DNA from: Arthrobacter sp. ov118
GTDB lineage: Bacteria; Actinomycetota; Actinomycetes; Actinomycetales; Micrococcaceae
Direction of reading: 5' to 3'
DNA length: 64,000 nt
Assembly (NCBI RefSeq): GCF_900116495.1
Contig: NZ_FPAY01000001.1
Span: forward strand, 558,001 to 622,000
Shown: in pieces, positions 17,565-26,544 of the stretch
How the letters are laid out: every line of letters begins with the position of its first letter
Numbering within the stretch: the stretch's first letter is position 1
The notes under the pieces: generated by a model
What the model saw: only the letters and a program-made list of their open reading frames with translations
What the model was told of the DNA's origin: nothing
Database searches by the model: none
Translations under genes and position numbers: made by a program

Positions 17565-18451
17565 TTGACGAACTCTTTCATCCAAGCCCGGAGCTCTTCA
17601 CCGAACTCCACCCGGTCAGCGGCGATCGAAAGGACCGCCTTGAGGTAGCTCAGTTTGTCCCCGGTGTCATACCGGCGGCCCTTGAAGACCACCCCAAACA
17701 CGCCGCCGCCTTCGCAGTCGGATACGGCGAGGGTCTGCAGCGCATCGGTGAGCTGGATTTCGCCGCCGCGACCGGGCGGGGTGTCCTCCAGGACGTCGAA
17801 GATCTCCGGATGCAGGACGTACCGACCGATCACCGCCAGATTGGACGGGGCATCGGCGACGTCGGGTTTCTCCACGAGGCGGTTGATCCGTACGTGGTCT
17901 TGGCCAGGCACTGCCGAAATGTCGACACATCCATAGGCGCTGATTTCCGCCGGGTCCACCTCGATCAGCGCGACGACGGAGCCTCCCGTCCTGGCCTGGA
18001 CCTCGATCATGGCGGTCAGCAGTTCGTCCCGCTCATCGATCAGGTCATCGCCCAGCAGGACGGCGAACGGCTCGTCGCCCACATGCTGGCGGGCGCACAG
18101 GACAGCGTGGCCCAGCCCCTTGGGGTCGCCCTGACGCACGTAGTGCAGCGGGCCCAAGCTGGAAGCGTGGCGGACGGCTTCCAGCCGGTCAATGTCGCCT
18201 TTAAGTTCGAGAGTCCTCTCCAGCGAGGGCTCCCGGTCGAAGTGGTCCTCCAGGGCACGTTTCTGGCGTCCCGTCACCATCAGCAGATCGGTCAGCCCGG
18301 CCCGGACGGCCTCTTCCACCACATATTGGATGGCCGGCTGATCAACCACCGGAAGCATCTCCTTGGGCATGGCCTTCGTCGCCGGCAGGAAGCGCGTTCC
18401 CAGTCCTGCGGCGGGTATGACAGCCTTAGTTACAGTTTTCCCCAGAGTCAT
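17561..18451 (-). CDS. galU: UTP-glucose-1-phosphate uridylyltransferase
   Basis: This nucleotidyltransferase makes UDP-glucose for cell-surface glycans. The 296-residue product begins with the nucleotide-binding signature VIPAAGLGTRFLPATKAMPKE (key residues Gly and Arg of GLGTRFLP and Lys of KAMPKE). It continues with QPAIQYVVEEAV, RQKRALEDHFD, VLLGDDLID and LVEKP. Size and motifs are typical of bacterial GalU. The two flanking genes are on different strands or unrelated, so it appears to be a single transcription unit with its promoter in the 100-base gap at 18452-18551. Confidence 0.95.
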   Translation of the reverse strand: MTLGKTVTKAVIPAAGLGTRFLPATKAMPKEMLPVVDQPAIQYVVEEAVRAGLTDLLMVTGRQKRALEDHFDREPSLERTLELKGDIDRLEAVRHASSLGPLHYVRQGDPKGLGHAVLCARQHVGDEPFAVLLGDDLIDERDELLTAMIEVQARTGGSVVALIEVDPAEISAYGCVDISAVPGQDHVRINRLVEKPDVADAPSNLAVIGRYVLHPEIFDVLEDTPPGRGGEIQLTDALQTLAVSDCEGGGVFGVVFKGRRYDTGDKLSYLKAVLSIAADRVEFGEELRAWMKEFVN

Positions 18452-18551
18452 AACCGAACTTTACAAGCGGCTTCCGGAAATGAGAATGCCTCGGAGTAAA
18501 GACAGGTAGTGCTTCAACCCGCGGTCCCCCACCATCTGCAGGCGCTTCCTG

Positions 18552-19331
18552 TCAGCCCTTGAAAACCGGGCTGCGCTTCTCCTGGAAGGCGCGGAAACCC
18601 TCGGCATAGTCCTCGCTCTTGCACAGCCGCGCCTGCTCCGCGTTCTCTTCTTCCATGGCCGCCCACAACCCCAACCGCTGGTCCCGGATGTGCGCCACGA
18701 GCTCCTTGCTGGCCCTGAACGCCCCCGTGGCGCCGGTGGCCACCGTGGCCACGATCGACCGGGTGGCCTCGAGCAGGTCCGCGGCGGGCATGGCCCGGCT
18801 GAACAGGCCCTGCGCCACGGCATCGGCGCCGCTCATGAGCTCGGCCGTATAGATCAGGTCCAAGGTCCGGTGCATGCCGAGGCGTTCGGTGAAATACCAA
18901 TGCCCGCCGGAATCGAGAGTGGCGCCGAGCTTCGCGAACGGTGAGCCGAACTTGGCGTTCTCCGCCACGTACACCACGTCCGTGGCCAGCAGCAGGCCGA
19001 GCCCGACGCCGAGGCAGGCGCCCTGGGCAGCGGCGAAGGTGGGAGCGGGGAAGGCGCTCATTTTCTTCAGCAGGGGCTGGACGAGACCGCCCAGGTAGGC
19101 CTGCGCGTCGTCGCTTTCGGGGGTCACGCCCGCGATGTCGCGGCCGGCGCAGAAGGCGCGCCCCTCGCCGCGCAGCAGCAGGGCCCGCACGTCGCCGCGT
19201 TCGGCGGCGTCAGCGGCGTCGTCGTACGCCCGCGAAAGATCCGCCAGAGCCTTCTCGTCGAGGGAGTTCAGCTTGTGCGCTGCGTCGAGCACTATCTCGG
19301 CGACGCCGCCGGCGATGGAGAGGGAAATCAT
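18552..19331 (-). CDS. paaG: Enoyl-CoA hydratase/isomerase, PaaG-like
   Basis: A crotonase-fold enzyme of 259 residues. The oxyanion-hole motifs are AFCAGRDIAG and GACLGVGLGLLLA, and the Asp in GATLDSGGHWYF matches the position of the PaaG catalytic Asp. It lies 23 bases downstream of paaE and is read as the last gene of the epoxidase operon, so a role in isomerising ring-1,2-epoxyphenylacetyl-CoA to the oxepin is the simplest reading. An alternative is a general enoyl-CoA hydratase. The ATG at 19331 has AAGGAG five bases upstream; a longer upstream frame lies within paaE and was rejected. Confidence 0.8.
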   Translation of the reverse strand: MISLSIAGGVAEIVLDAAHKLNSLDEKALADLSRAYDDAADAAERGDVRALLLRGEGRAFCAGRDIAGVTPESDDAQAYLGGLVQPLLKKMSAFPAPTFAAAQGACLGVGLGLLLATDVVYVAENAKFGSPFAKLGATLDSGGHWYFTERLGMHRTLDLIYTAELMSGADAVAQGLFSRAMPAADLLEATRSIVATVATGATGAFRASKELVAHIRDQRLGLWAAMEEENAEQARLCKSEDYAEGFRAFQEKRSPVFKG

Positions 19332-19354
19332 GGGGCTCCTTGGTTGGGAAAGGC

Positions 19355-20581
19355 CTAGACGTCGAAGTCGACCGTGACTTCCGGGGTGGTGGGGTGGGAC
19401 TGGCAGGTCAGGACATAGCCCTTGTCGAGCTCGTCCTGCTCCAGGGCGTAGTTCTCGTCCATGGTGACCTTGCCGGTGACCACCTTGGCCCGGCACGTGC
19501 CGCACACGCCGCCGGCGCAGGCGAACGGCACGTCGGGCCGGACCCGGAGGGCGGCGTTGAGGATGGATTCCCGGGCGTGGGTGGGGCTCGCCACTTCGCC
19601 CTGCAGACCGTCCAGTTTGAACGTGATCTTGTAAGTGTCCTGCGACTCGTCGGCGATCACGGGCCGGCCGATGTTGCCCTCGGGACGGTCCGGCTTACCG
19701 GAGGTGAACAGTTCGAACCGGACGTGCTCCGGGGCGACGCCGCGCGCGGCAAGGGTGTCCCGGCACAGCTGGACGAGTTCGAACGGGCCGCAGAGGAACC
19801 ATTCGTCGACGTCGTCAGCGTGGATGGCGGTACCCAGCAGCGCCTGGAGCTTTTCGGCGTCGATCCTGCCGCTGAGCAGCGGCGCGATCCGCTGTTCGCG
19901 GGAGAGCACGTGGTGCAGCGCCAGCCGGGACGGGTACTTGTCCTTCAGGTCCGCGAGCTCCTCGAGGAACATCACGTCCATGGCGGCCTTGTTGGCGTAA
20001 ATGAGGTCAAAGCGGGTCTCCGGGTGGGCCGCCAGCAAGGTGCGCGCGATCGCGATCACGGGGGTGATGCCGGAGCCGGCGGCGATCGCGACGAAGGAAC
20101 CGGGCTCGCCCGCCAGCTGTTCCGGATCATTCATGGAGGTCATCAGGTTCTGCTCCACGGCCTTGCCGTCGCGGCCGTGCTTGGAGACGAAGGCGCCCAT
20201 GGGGCTCATGACGTCCAGGACGTCACCCGCTTTGAGTTCGGCGTTGGCCCAGGTGGAGAACTGGCCGCCGAGATCTTTCTTGATGGCCACGCGGATTTCG
20301 CTGCTGCCGTCCTCGAAGCTGCGGGGTTCGGCGCAGATGGAGTAGCTGCGGCGGATCTCGTGCGGCTGGCCGTCGGCGTCGGGCAGGGTGGTGCGCAGGG
20401 CGACGTACTGGCCCGGCAGGTAGTCGAACTGGCCGGCGAGCGCGGCCGGGACCCCGAACGTCACCTCGATGGCGTCGTCCGTGAGCCGGCGGACCTCATC
20501 CACGGTCAGGGGGTGGAAGGAGGCCCGACGGCGGCCGGTGGCGGCAGCCGACTCCGCGGCGGTCTGGCGGACAACAGTCAT
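19355..20581 (-). CDS. paaE: Phenylacetyl-CoA epoxidase reductase subunit PaaE
   Basis: PaaE passes electrons from NADPH through FAD and a 2Fe-2S centre to the di-iron PaaA subunit. The 408-residue product has an FAD-binding domain (RRSYSICAEPRS), an NAD(P) domain (AIAAGSGITPVIAI, WFLCGPFELVQ) and a C-terminal plant-type ferredoxin domain with CAGGVCGTC and a fourth Cys in VLTCQSHP. This domain order is standard for PaaE. A short extra N-terminal stretch (about 20 residues) precedes the FAD domain. It lies 15 bases downstream of paaD. Confidence 0.96.
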   Translation of the reverse strand: MTVVRQTAAESAAATGRRRASFHPLTVDEVRRLTDDAIEVTFGVPAALAGQFDYLPGQYVALRTTLPDADGQPHEIRRSYSICAEPRSFEDGSSEIRVAIKKDLGGQFSTWANAELKAGDVLDVMSPMGAFVSKHGRDGKAVEQNLMTSMNDPEQLAGEPGSFVAIAAGSGITPVIAIARTLLAAHPETRFDLIYANKAAMDVMFLEELADLKDKYPSRLALHHVLSREQRIAPLLSGRIDAEKLQALLGTAIHADDVDEWFLCGPFELVQLCRDTLAARGVAPEHVRFELFTSGKPDRPEGNIGRPVIADESQDTYKITFKLDGLQGEVASPTHARESILNAALRVRPDVPFACAGGVCGTCRAKVVTGKVTMDENYALEQDELDKGYVLTCQSHPTTPEVTVDFDV

Positions 20582-20596
20582 GGAGGCACCTGTTCC

Positions 20597-21187
20597 TTAC
20601 AAAACTTTGAAGTAGTCGAACGGTTCCTTGCAGTCCTGGCACACGTAGAGGGCCTTGCAGGACGTGGAACCGAAGCGGGTCAGTTCTTTGGTGTTCAGCG
20701 ATGAACACTGGGGGCACTTGACGGCGAGCGAGAGCCGGACGGGACCGGCGTGCCGGACTGCTTTTCCATCAACAGCTGTACGGCCCGACGGCGGGGCGAT
20801 GCCGTACTGCTCCAGCTTGGCCTTGCCGTCCTCGCTCATCCAGTCGGTGGTCCAGGCCGGGGAGAGGACTAGTTCGACCCTCACGCTCGGGTACCCCGCG
20901 CGGTTGAAAGCCGCGGTGAGGTCATCCCGGATGGCGTCCATGGCGGGGCACCCCGAGTACGTCGGGGTGATGGTGACCTGGACGGCGGGAACCATCCCTC
21001 CGTCGTCAGTGCTTGGTTCCTTCGAAACCTGGACATCGCGCAGGATGCCGAGGTCCGCAATGGTGAGGACCGGGATTTCGGGATCGCACACCGTGGCAGC
21101 CACCGCCCAGGCTTTCTCATGGGCGGTGTTGCCTTTGGCGGCGTTGCGGCGCTCGGCGGTTTCCGGATCGGAGACAAACATTTCCAT
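20597..21187 (-). CDS. paaD: Phenylacetyl-CoA epoxidase maturation factor PaaD
   Basis: PaaD is a MIP18/DUF59-type protein thought to assist iron-sulfur or di-iron maturation of the epoxidase. The 196-residue product has the DUF59 motif CDPEIPVLTIADLGILRDV and GCPAMDAIRDDL. Its C-terminal zinc-ribbon-like region has paired cysteines (CPQC, then CKALYVCQDC). The ATG at 21187 (MEMFVSD) overlaps nothing and sits 5 bases after the paaC stop. A TTG at 21199 would overlap paaC and is less likely. Confidence 0.93.
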   Translation of the reverse strand: MEMFVSDPETAERRNAAKGNTAHEKAWAVAATVCDPEIPVLTIADLGILRDVQVSKEPSTDDGGMVPAVQVTITPTYSGCPAMDAIRDDLTAAFNRAGYPSVRVELVLSPAWTTDWMSEDGKAKLEQYGIAPPSGRTAVDGKAVRHAGPVRLSLAVKCPQCSSLNTKELTRFGSTSCKALYVCQDCKEPFDYFKVL

Positions 21188-21192
21188 GGTGC

Positions 21193-22137
21193 CTACCAAC
21201 TGGCCCCGGGGTGCTCGCGGGCGAGCACCTGCATCTCGGCGAGGATGTAGCCGAGGTGTTCTGAATGTTTGCCTTCCCGGCCGCCGCCGCGGGCGGCGGG
21301 CACCTGCGGAACGTCCAGTTCCGCCTCGGCCAGCACCTCACCGGTGAGCCGGTCGAAGTCCTCGCGCAGGCTCGACGGCAGCGGCGCGGCCCCGGCTGCG
21401 CTCAGGCGGCCGGTGAGCTCGTCGTCGCGAAAGAGCTCATCCACGTACGGCCAGATGACCTTGAACGCGCGGATCATCCGCTGGCGCGACTCGTCCGTGC
21501 CGAGGGCCAGGCGCAGGACCCACTGGGTGCTGTGGTCCCGGTGGTAGTCCACTTCCTTGACCGCCTTGGCGGCGATGCCGGCCAGGGTGGCGTCGGTCGA
21601 GGCGGCCAGCCGGCGGTAAAGCTCAAACTGGTAGTAGCTGACCACGAACTGCCGGGCGATGGTGACGGCGAAGTCCCCGTTGGGCTGTTCGAAGAGCTCC
21701 ACCGAGCGGAACTCCTGCTCGCCGCGGAAGTAGGCGAGATCGTCTTCGCTGCGCCCGTCCAGTCCGCCAGCGTAGCTGAGGAAGGACCGGGCATGGCCTA
21801 GCTGGTCCAGGGCGATGTTGCCCAGGGCGACGTCCTCTTCAAGCTCAGGGGCCCGCGAAATCCAGTGCCCCAGCCGCTGGGCCAAGATCAGGGCGTCGTC
21901 GCCGAGCCGCAGGGCGAGCTCCGCAACATCTTCGTCCGGCTTCGCGGTGCCGCGGCTGACGGCCAGCGCAATGTCTTCGGGGCGAAGGGCGTTGCCCGGG
22001 GTGATCCGGGTGGCGCTCGCGGTGCCGTCGCCGCTGGCCCCTGCGCCGGACACGCCGACGGAGATGTCGCCGTGGCCGCCGTGCGGGTCTGCCTGCACGT
22101 CTGCGCTGGCCGGGGCTGCCGTTTCGGGAGTGCTCAC
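21193..22137 (-). CDS. paaC: Phenylacetyl-CoA epoxidase structural subunit PaaC
   Basis: PaaC is the structural partner of PaaA in the ring epoxidase. The 314-residue product matches from about residue 65 (LALRLGDDALILAQRLGHW), with ALGNIALDQLGHAR, YFRGEQEFRSVE and KEVDYHRDHS characteristic. The N-terminal ~50 residues are an Ala/Gly-rich extension absent from the enterobacterial protein. The start is GTG, overlapping the paaB stop by four bases (GTGA). Confidence 0.95.
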   Translation of the reverse strand: MSTPETAAPASADVQADPHGGHGDISVGVSGAGASGDGTASATRITPGNALRPEDIALAVSRGTAKPDEDVAELALRLGDDALILAQRLGHWISRAPELEEDVALGNIALDQLGHARSFLSYAGGLDGRSEDDLAYFRGEQEFRSVELFEQPNGDFAVTIARQFVVSYYQFELYRRLAASTDATLAGIAAKAVKEVDYHRDHSTQWVLRLALGTDESRQRMIRAFKVIWPYVDELFRDDELTGRLSAAGAAPLPSSLREDFDRLTGEVLAEAELDVPQVPAARGGGREGKHSEHLGYILAEMQVLAREHPGASW

Positions 22138-22547
22138 AGGTGCTTCACTCCCTCGCTCTTGGTGTAATACGTGGCGTGGCGGTAGTCCTTGCCCTGGGGC
22201 GACTCGAAGAACGAGCCCTTGGCGTCGGGGTCGCTGGAGGCGATGGCGTCCGCGGGAACCACCCAGATGGACACGCCCTCGTTGCGGCGGGTGTACAGGT
22301 CCCGGGCGTTGCGCAGCGCCATGGCTGCGTCCGGGGCGTGCAGGGATCCGGCGTGGACGTGGGAGAGGCCGCGGCTGGAACGGACGAACACTTCCCAGAT
22401 CGGCCAGACGTTGCGGCCCGCAGCTCCGGCCTGGGCTTCGGCTGCTGCCGCCGCGGGGGTGGCAGGTCCAGCGGGGACCTTCGCCGCCTCGTTTGCTATT
22501 TCGGCGGCGGAACTGGCCGGAGCTTCGGGGTTGCCGTGTGGGCTCAT
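22134..22547 (-). CDS. paaB: Phenylacetyl-CoA epoxidase subunit PaaB, N-terminally extended
   Basis: PaaB is a small subunit that bridges PaaAC units. The conserved part (about 46-137) reads NVWPIWEVFVRSSRGLSHVH, HAPDAAMALRNARDLYTRR and IWVVPADAI, ending YRHATYYTKSEGVKHL. The total is 137 residues against about 95 in E. coli; the extra N-terminal ~45 residues are Ala/Pro-rich. The ATG overlaps the paaA stop (ATGA). A longer upstream frame lies inside paaA and was rejected. Confidence 0.94.
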   Translation of the reverse strand: MSPHGNPEAPASSAAEIANEAAKVPAGPATPAAAAAEAQAGAAGRNVWPIWEVFVRSSRGLSHVHAGSLHAPDAAMALRNARDLYTRRNEGVSIWVVPADAIASSDPDAKGSFFESPQGKDYRHATYYTKSEGVKHL

Positions 22548-23581
22548 GCTGCGTATTCCTTCTGCTTGGCTGACTGTTTTGCTAGCTGCTTCCCCGCATA
22601 CGCGGCGGCTGCTTCGCGGACCCAGGCGCCGTCGTCGTGCGCCTGCCTGCGCCGTTCCAGCCGCTGGGCGTTGCAGGGGCCGCGGCCGGCGAGGACTTCG
22701 TGGAATTCGTCCCAGTCCAGCGGCCCGTGCTCCCATTTCTTGGTTTCCTCGTTGAAGCGGATGTCCTTGTCCGGCAGGGTCAGTCCGAGCACCTTGACCT
22801 GCTCCATCATCATGCCGACAAAGCGGTTGCGGAGCTCGTCGTTGCTGAAACGTTTGATGTTCCAAGCCATGGACTGCTTGGAGTTGGGCGAATCGTCATC
22901 CGGCGGACCGAACATCATCAGGGCCGGGGCGTACCAGCGGTTCACGGCGTCCTGTGCCATCTGCTTCTGTTCGGCCGTGCCGTTGGAGAGTTCCAGGAGG
23001 ATCTCGAAGCCCTGGCGCTGGTGGAAGGACTCTTCCTTGCAGACTCGCACCATGGCACGGCCGTAGGGGCCGAAGGAGGCCCGGCACAGCGGCACCTGGT
23101 TGGCGATCGCGGCGCCGTCGACCATCCAGCCGATGGCGCCCATGTCGGCCCAGGTCCGGGCGGGGTAATTGAAGATGGACGAGTACTTGGCCTTGCCGTC
23201 CATCAGGTCCTGCATCATCGCATCCCGCGGCTGGCCGAGGGTCTCTGCGGCGGAGTACAGGTAAAGCCCGTGGCCGGCCTCGTCCTGAACCTTGGCCATC
23301 AGGATCGCCTTGCGCTTCAGGCTGGGGGCGCGCGAGATCCAGTTGGCTTCGGGCTGCATGCCGATGATCTCCGAGTGTGCGTGCTGTGAGATCTGGCGCA
23401 GGAGGGTCTTGCGGTATGCCGGGGGCATCCAGTCGCGCGGCTCGATCCGGGAGTCTTCCGCCATGACCTTGTCAAAGTATGCCTGGCCTTCAGCATCACG
23501 CCGGGCCACATCTTCTGGGCTCTGTTCGTGCCGTGCCGGCGATGGCTCGGCGGGCACTGACTGCAGGGTCTGCGATGCCAT
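22544..23581 (-). CDS. paaA: Phenylacetyl-CoA epoxidase catalytic subunit PaaA
   Basis: PaaA is the di-iron catalytic subunit that epoxidises the ring of phenylacetyl-CoA. The 345-residue product carries two ligand motifs: QDEAGHG (Glu101, His104) and CKEESFHQ (Glu183/184, His187). GAIGWMVDGAAIANQVPLC and the surrounding helices fit the family. The start ATG has AGGAGCAACC upstream. It opens a compact operon paaA-B-C-D-E-G with overlaps or gaps of 23 bases or less. A predicted PaaR operator lies about 30 bases upstream. Confidence 0.97.
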   Translation of the reverse strand: MASQTLQSVPAEPSPARHEQSPEDVARRDAEGQAYFDKVMAEDSRIEPRDWMPPAYRKTLLRQISQHAHSEIIGMQPEANWISRAPSLKRKAILMAKVQDEAGHGLYLYSAAETLGQPRDAMMQDLMDGKAKYSSIFNYPARTWADMGAIGWMVDGAAIANQVPLCRASFGPYGRAMVRVCKEESFHQRQGFEILLELSNGTAEQKQMAQDAVNRWYAPALMMFGPPDDDSPNSKQSMAWNIKRFSNDELRNRFVGMMMEQVKVLGLTLPDKDIRFNEETKKWEHGPLDWDEFHEVLAGRGPCNAQRLERRRQAHDDGAWVREAAAAYAGKQLAKQSAKQKEYAA

Positions 23582-23608
23582 GGTTGCTCCTATGCATTTC
23601 CGATAAAT

Positions 23609-23630
23609 AATTACCGACCGTTCGTTCAGG
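23609..23630 (-). promoter_or_regulatory. Predicted PaaR operator, paaA operon
   Basis: TTACCGACCGTTCGTTCAGG contains the ACCG-CG-CG spacing of the near-palindrome reported for PaaR of Corynebacterium glutamicum (recalled as ACTNACCGNNCGNNCGGTNAGT). The same core ACCGACCGTTCGTTC recurs exactly upstream of the paaJ gene. It lies between the probable promoter and the paaA start codon. Confidence 0.8.
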
Positions 23631-23879
23631 ATATGCGGGCGGCGGGAGATGCGTCAAGCACCGGACCCACTCCCGCGGCAGCGGCGGCCTCCTGAACACG
23701 CCGCCCTGATCACGCCGCGCGCGGCGCTCCGTGTAAAATATGAGGCCGCGCCCCCTCCCAGTCCCCCGCCCTGGCCCCGGCCTTGGTCCCGAGCGGGCCG
23801 CTCAGCCCACCCGGCCCGGCCCGTTGCGGATTCTGGCCGTTTGAACCGGATGAATATGCCGGTCGATTCGAAGGAACAC

Positions 23880-24938
23880 ATGACTCATCCGATCGACAGC
23901 GAAGACATCACCGCCGAAACGCGTTCCCGTGGGCGCCGGCCCGGAAAGAAACGCCGGGGCCGCGGGGTCCTGATCGCCGTCGCCGTGGTGGTGGCGCTTG
24001 TCGCGGTGGTGGCAGGCGGCTACCTATTCAACCTCGCCCACACGTTCGACTCCGCCAGCAGCAAGATCGATCAGGCCTTCCCGGAGGAGTCCACCCGCCC
24101 GCAGAAAACGGGCACCGCCATCAACATTCTCGTGATGGGCAGCGACAGCCGCGGCGCCACCGAGTCTGACTCCGCGGCCGGGGTGGCCACGGACCAGCGT
24201 GCAGACGCGCTGATGCTCATGCATATCCCGGCGGACCGCAAGAACATCTACACCATGTCCATCATGCGCGACCTCTGGGTGGACATCCCGGGGCACGGCG
24301 AGTCGAAGATCAACGCGGCCCTGGCCCTGGGCGGCACGCCCCTGATGGTGCAGACCATTGAATCGATCTTCCAGCAGCGCATCGACCACGTGGCGATGAT
24401 CGACTTCGAGGGATTCAAGGGCCTTACCGATGCGCTGGGCGGCGTAACCGTGAACATCAAGGTGCCGTTCAGCTCCACCGCGCTGCCGGGCCAGTCGTTC
24501 GCCCCCGGCCAGCACACCTTCAATGGAACCCAAGCCCTGGCCTTCGTCCGCGAACGGCACGCCTACGCGGACGGCGACTACCAGCGGGTCCGCAACCAGC
24601 AGGAGTTCCTGCGGGCCATCATCAAGAAGTCGATCGCGGGCCAAACGCTGAGCAACCCGATCACCATCAACAACATGGTGGGCGCAGTCTCGCCGTTCGT
24701 CACCGTCGACAAGTCCCTGGATTCCGGGGCTGTGGCGGGCCTGGCGCTTGAGCTCAAGGACATCCGGGCGCAGAACACCGTCATGTTCACACTGCCCACC
24801 GGTGGGATCGGAACGTCCTCGGACGGCCAGTCGATCGTGCTGACCGACCCGAACGCCATCGCGCACATTTCCGATGCGATGACCTCGGACACCCTGGACC
24901 AGTACGTCGCGGCGAACAAGTTCGAGAACGGGAACTGA
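23880..24938 (+). CDS. LytR-CpsA-Psr family wall glycopolymer ligase, copy 1
   Basis: LCP proteins attach anionic glycopolymers to peptidoglycan outside the membrane. The 352-residue product has a basic cytosolic tail (RSRGRRPGKKRRGRG), one membrane helix (about 30-52) and the extracellular catalytic domain. Family blocks are INILVMGSDSRG, SIMRDLWVDIPG, SKINAALALGG and ALAFVRERHAYADGDYQRVRNQQ. The Arg and Asp residues of these blocks bind the polyprenyl pyrophosphate. The ATG is placed at MTHPIDSE because AAGGA lies five bases upstream. A close paralogue follows immediately. Confidence 0.92.
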   Translation: MTHPIDSEDITAETRSRGRRPGKKRRGRGVLIAVAVVVALVAVVAGGYLFNLAHTFDSASSKIDQAFPEESTRPQKTGTAINILVMGSDSRGATESDSAAGVATDQRADALMLMHIPADRKNIYTMSIMRDLWVDIPGHGESKINAALALGGTPLMVQTIESIFQQRIDHVAMIDFEGFKGLTDALGGVTVNIKVPFSSTALPGQSFAPGQHTFNGTQALAFVRERHAYADGDYQRVRNQQEFLRAIIKKSIAGQTLSNPITINNMVGAVSPFVTVDKSLDSGAVAGLALELKDIRAQNTVMFTLPTGGIGTSSDGQSIVLTDPNAIAHISDAMTSDTLDQYVAANKFENGN

Positions 24939-25012
24939 TGCCCGCCAGCTGAGCCCCCGGAGAGGCCGTTGGACCCATAGTCGGCGGAGGGCAGCGGTGG
25001 TAACGTCCGGTC

Positions 25013-26098
25013 ATGGAGAACGCTCCGGAGCCAGCAGCCGCGGCTTCCGCGGCGTCGCCGTCCACTCCCCCGGCCGCCCAGGGCGGCCGCCGCCACCGTC
25101 GGACAATCCTGGTTCTGGCGGTATTGCTCGCACTCGCCGTCGGTGTCGCAGCCTACGTTCTCACCCGCCCCGGCCCCGGAGTCCCCGGGACGGGCGGAGT
25201 TGCGATACCGGCTGCCGCGTCCCCGGCACCGGCCAAACCCGCACCGTCGAACCCGCCGAGCCCAACCCCCAAGCCACCCGCCGCCGTCAACATCCTGCTC
25301 GTGGGGAGTGACAGCCGGGTGAATGCGCGGGCGGCGGCGGCCACCGGCACCGCCTCGGACCAGCGCGGGGACGCCCTGGTGTTCATCCACCTCCCGGCGG
25401 ACCGGCAGAGCGCCTACGGCATCTCGATCATGCGCGACCTGTGGGTGGACATCCCCGGCCACGGCAAGGCGAAAATCAACATGGCGCTCGCACTGGGCGG
25501 ACTGCCCCTGATGACGCAGACTGTCCAGGCCCTGCTCGGCCAGCACATCGACCACGCGGTCATGCTGGACTTCCAGGGGTTCGCGGCTCTGACAGACGCG
25601 CTCGGCGGTGTCGACGTCGACATCAAGCAGCCGTTCACCGGCACCGTGGATGACAAGGTGCATTTTGCGGCGGGCGTGCACCGGCTCAACGGAGTGCAGG
25701 CCCTGGCCTTTGTCCGCGAGCGCCATGCGTTCACTGACGGCGACTACCAGCGCGTCCGGAACCAGCAGACGTTCCTGAAAGCCGTGATGGCCAAAATGGC
25801 CACCGAAGGCAAGCTGGCAGACCCCGCCACCGTCCGGAATCTCATCAGGACCGTGCTGCCGCATGTCACACTGGATGGCAGCTTCACTCCGGCGGCCCTG
25901 GCGGACCTCACCTTCAGCCTGCGCAGCACGGCCCCCGGGCGGGGCATGTTCTTCACACTCCCGACCGCCGGTACCGGTTTCAGTGCCGACGGCCAGTCGA
26001 TCGTGTTGCCCGACAAGTCCGGAATCGCGGCCGTGGCGGCCGCTTTGGCCGCGGGACGCCTCCCGCAATATGCGGCCGCCCACCGCCTCGGTAACTGA
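25013..26098 (+). CDS. LytR-CpsA-Psr family wall glycopolymer ligase, copy 2
   Basis: A second LCP protein of 361 residues, 74 bases downstream of the first and clearly its paralogue. It shares SIMRDLWVDIPGHG, KINMALALGGLPLMTQT, DFQGFAALTDALGG and ALAFVRERHAFTDGDYQRVRNQQ. It differs by a longer Ala/Pro-rich region between the membrane helix (about 25-45) and the catalytic domain. Tandem LCP genes are common in actinobacteria, where members can serve different glycopolymers. Nothing here tells which polymer either copy handles. Confidence 0.92.
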   Translation: MENAPEPAAAASAASPSTPPAAQGGRRHRRTILVLAVLLALAVGVAAYVLTRPGPGVPGTGGVAIPAAASPAPAKPAPSNPPSPTPKPPAAVNILLVGSDSRVNARAAAATGTASDQRGDALVFIHLPADRQSAYGISIMRDLWVDIPGHGKAKINMALALGGLPLMTQTVQALLGQHIDHAVMLDFQGFAALTDALGGVDVDIKQPFTGTVDDKVHFAAGVHRLNGVQALAFVRERHAFTDGDYQRVRNQQTFLKAVMAKMATEGKLADPATVRNLIRTVLPHVTLDGSFTPAALADLTFSLRSTAPGRGMFFTLPTAGTGFSADGQSIVLPDKSGIAAVAAALAAGRLPQYAAAHRLGN

Positions 26099-26182
26099 GG
26101 TCCGGCGGAACTGACGTTCGACGGCACTAACTGAAGGGTGCGCTGTCCGCGCCCTTGCCCTGACCCCTCTGCGGCCCAGGCC

Positions 26183-26539
26183 CTACGCGGCGAGGCCCAA
26201 GGCCTTGGCGCGGGTGCTGATCGGGGTGTCCCTGGCCGGAGCCAGGACGCTGATCTTGCATTCGGACTGGAGCGGATCGATGGCTTGCGGCAGGTGGTGG
26301 GAGGCGGAGCACTCCTGCAGCTGCTCCAAAGCCGCCGGCTCTACCCAGGCGTTGCTGACGTCCACCACCAGGCGGAGTCCTTCCTTCAAATGATTGGCTC
26401 GCTTTACAACCACATACAGTGCCTGGAGGCTCTTGGCCGTCACATGGCCCTGCGCTGCTACTTCTGCCTGACCACAATCTAGGTCTAACCGGACTAGGAC
26501 TCGGAGTTTGTCGTTCAAAAGCTTCCCCTGTTCGTGCAT
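26183..26539 (-). CDS. Small STAS-like protein, possible anti-sigma antagonist
   Basis: The 118-residue reading frame begins MHEQGKLLNDKLRVLVRL. It has the alternating pattern of a STAS-type domain: a first strand, AEVAAQGHVTAKSLQALYVVVKRA, then LRLVVDVSNAWVEPAALEQL, where antagonists usually carry a Ser or Thr after the second strand. The C-terminal 35 residues are less conserved-looking. Codon third positions are GC-rich but less extremely so than in neighbours, and the coding status is therefore less certain. It stands alone between the LCP pair and oligopeptidase B, convergent with the LCP genes. It could be a real hypothetical protein without STAS function. Confidence 0.55.
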   Translation of the reverse strand: MHEQGKLLNDKLRVLVRLDLDCGQAEVAAQGHVTAKSLQALYVVVKRANHLKEGLRLVVDVSNAWVEPAALEQLQECSASHHLPQAIDPLQSECKISVLAPARDTPISTRAKALGLAA

Positions 26540-26544
26540 TTACT

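Noticed and set aside
24024..26083. Minus-strand open frames (280 and 501 codons) opposite the two LCP genes
   Set aside because: They mirror well-conserved LCP coding sequence and show no recognisable domain.
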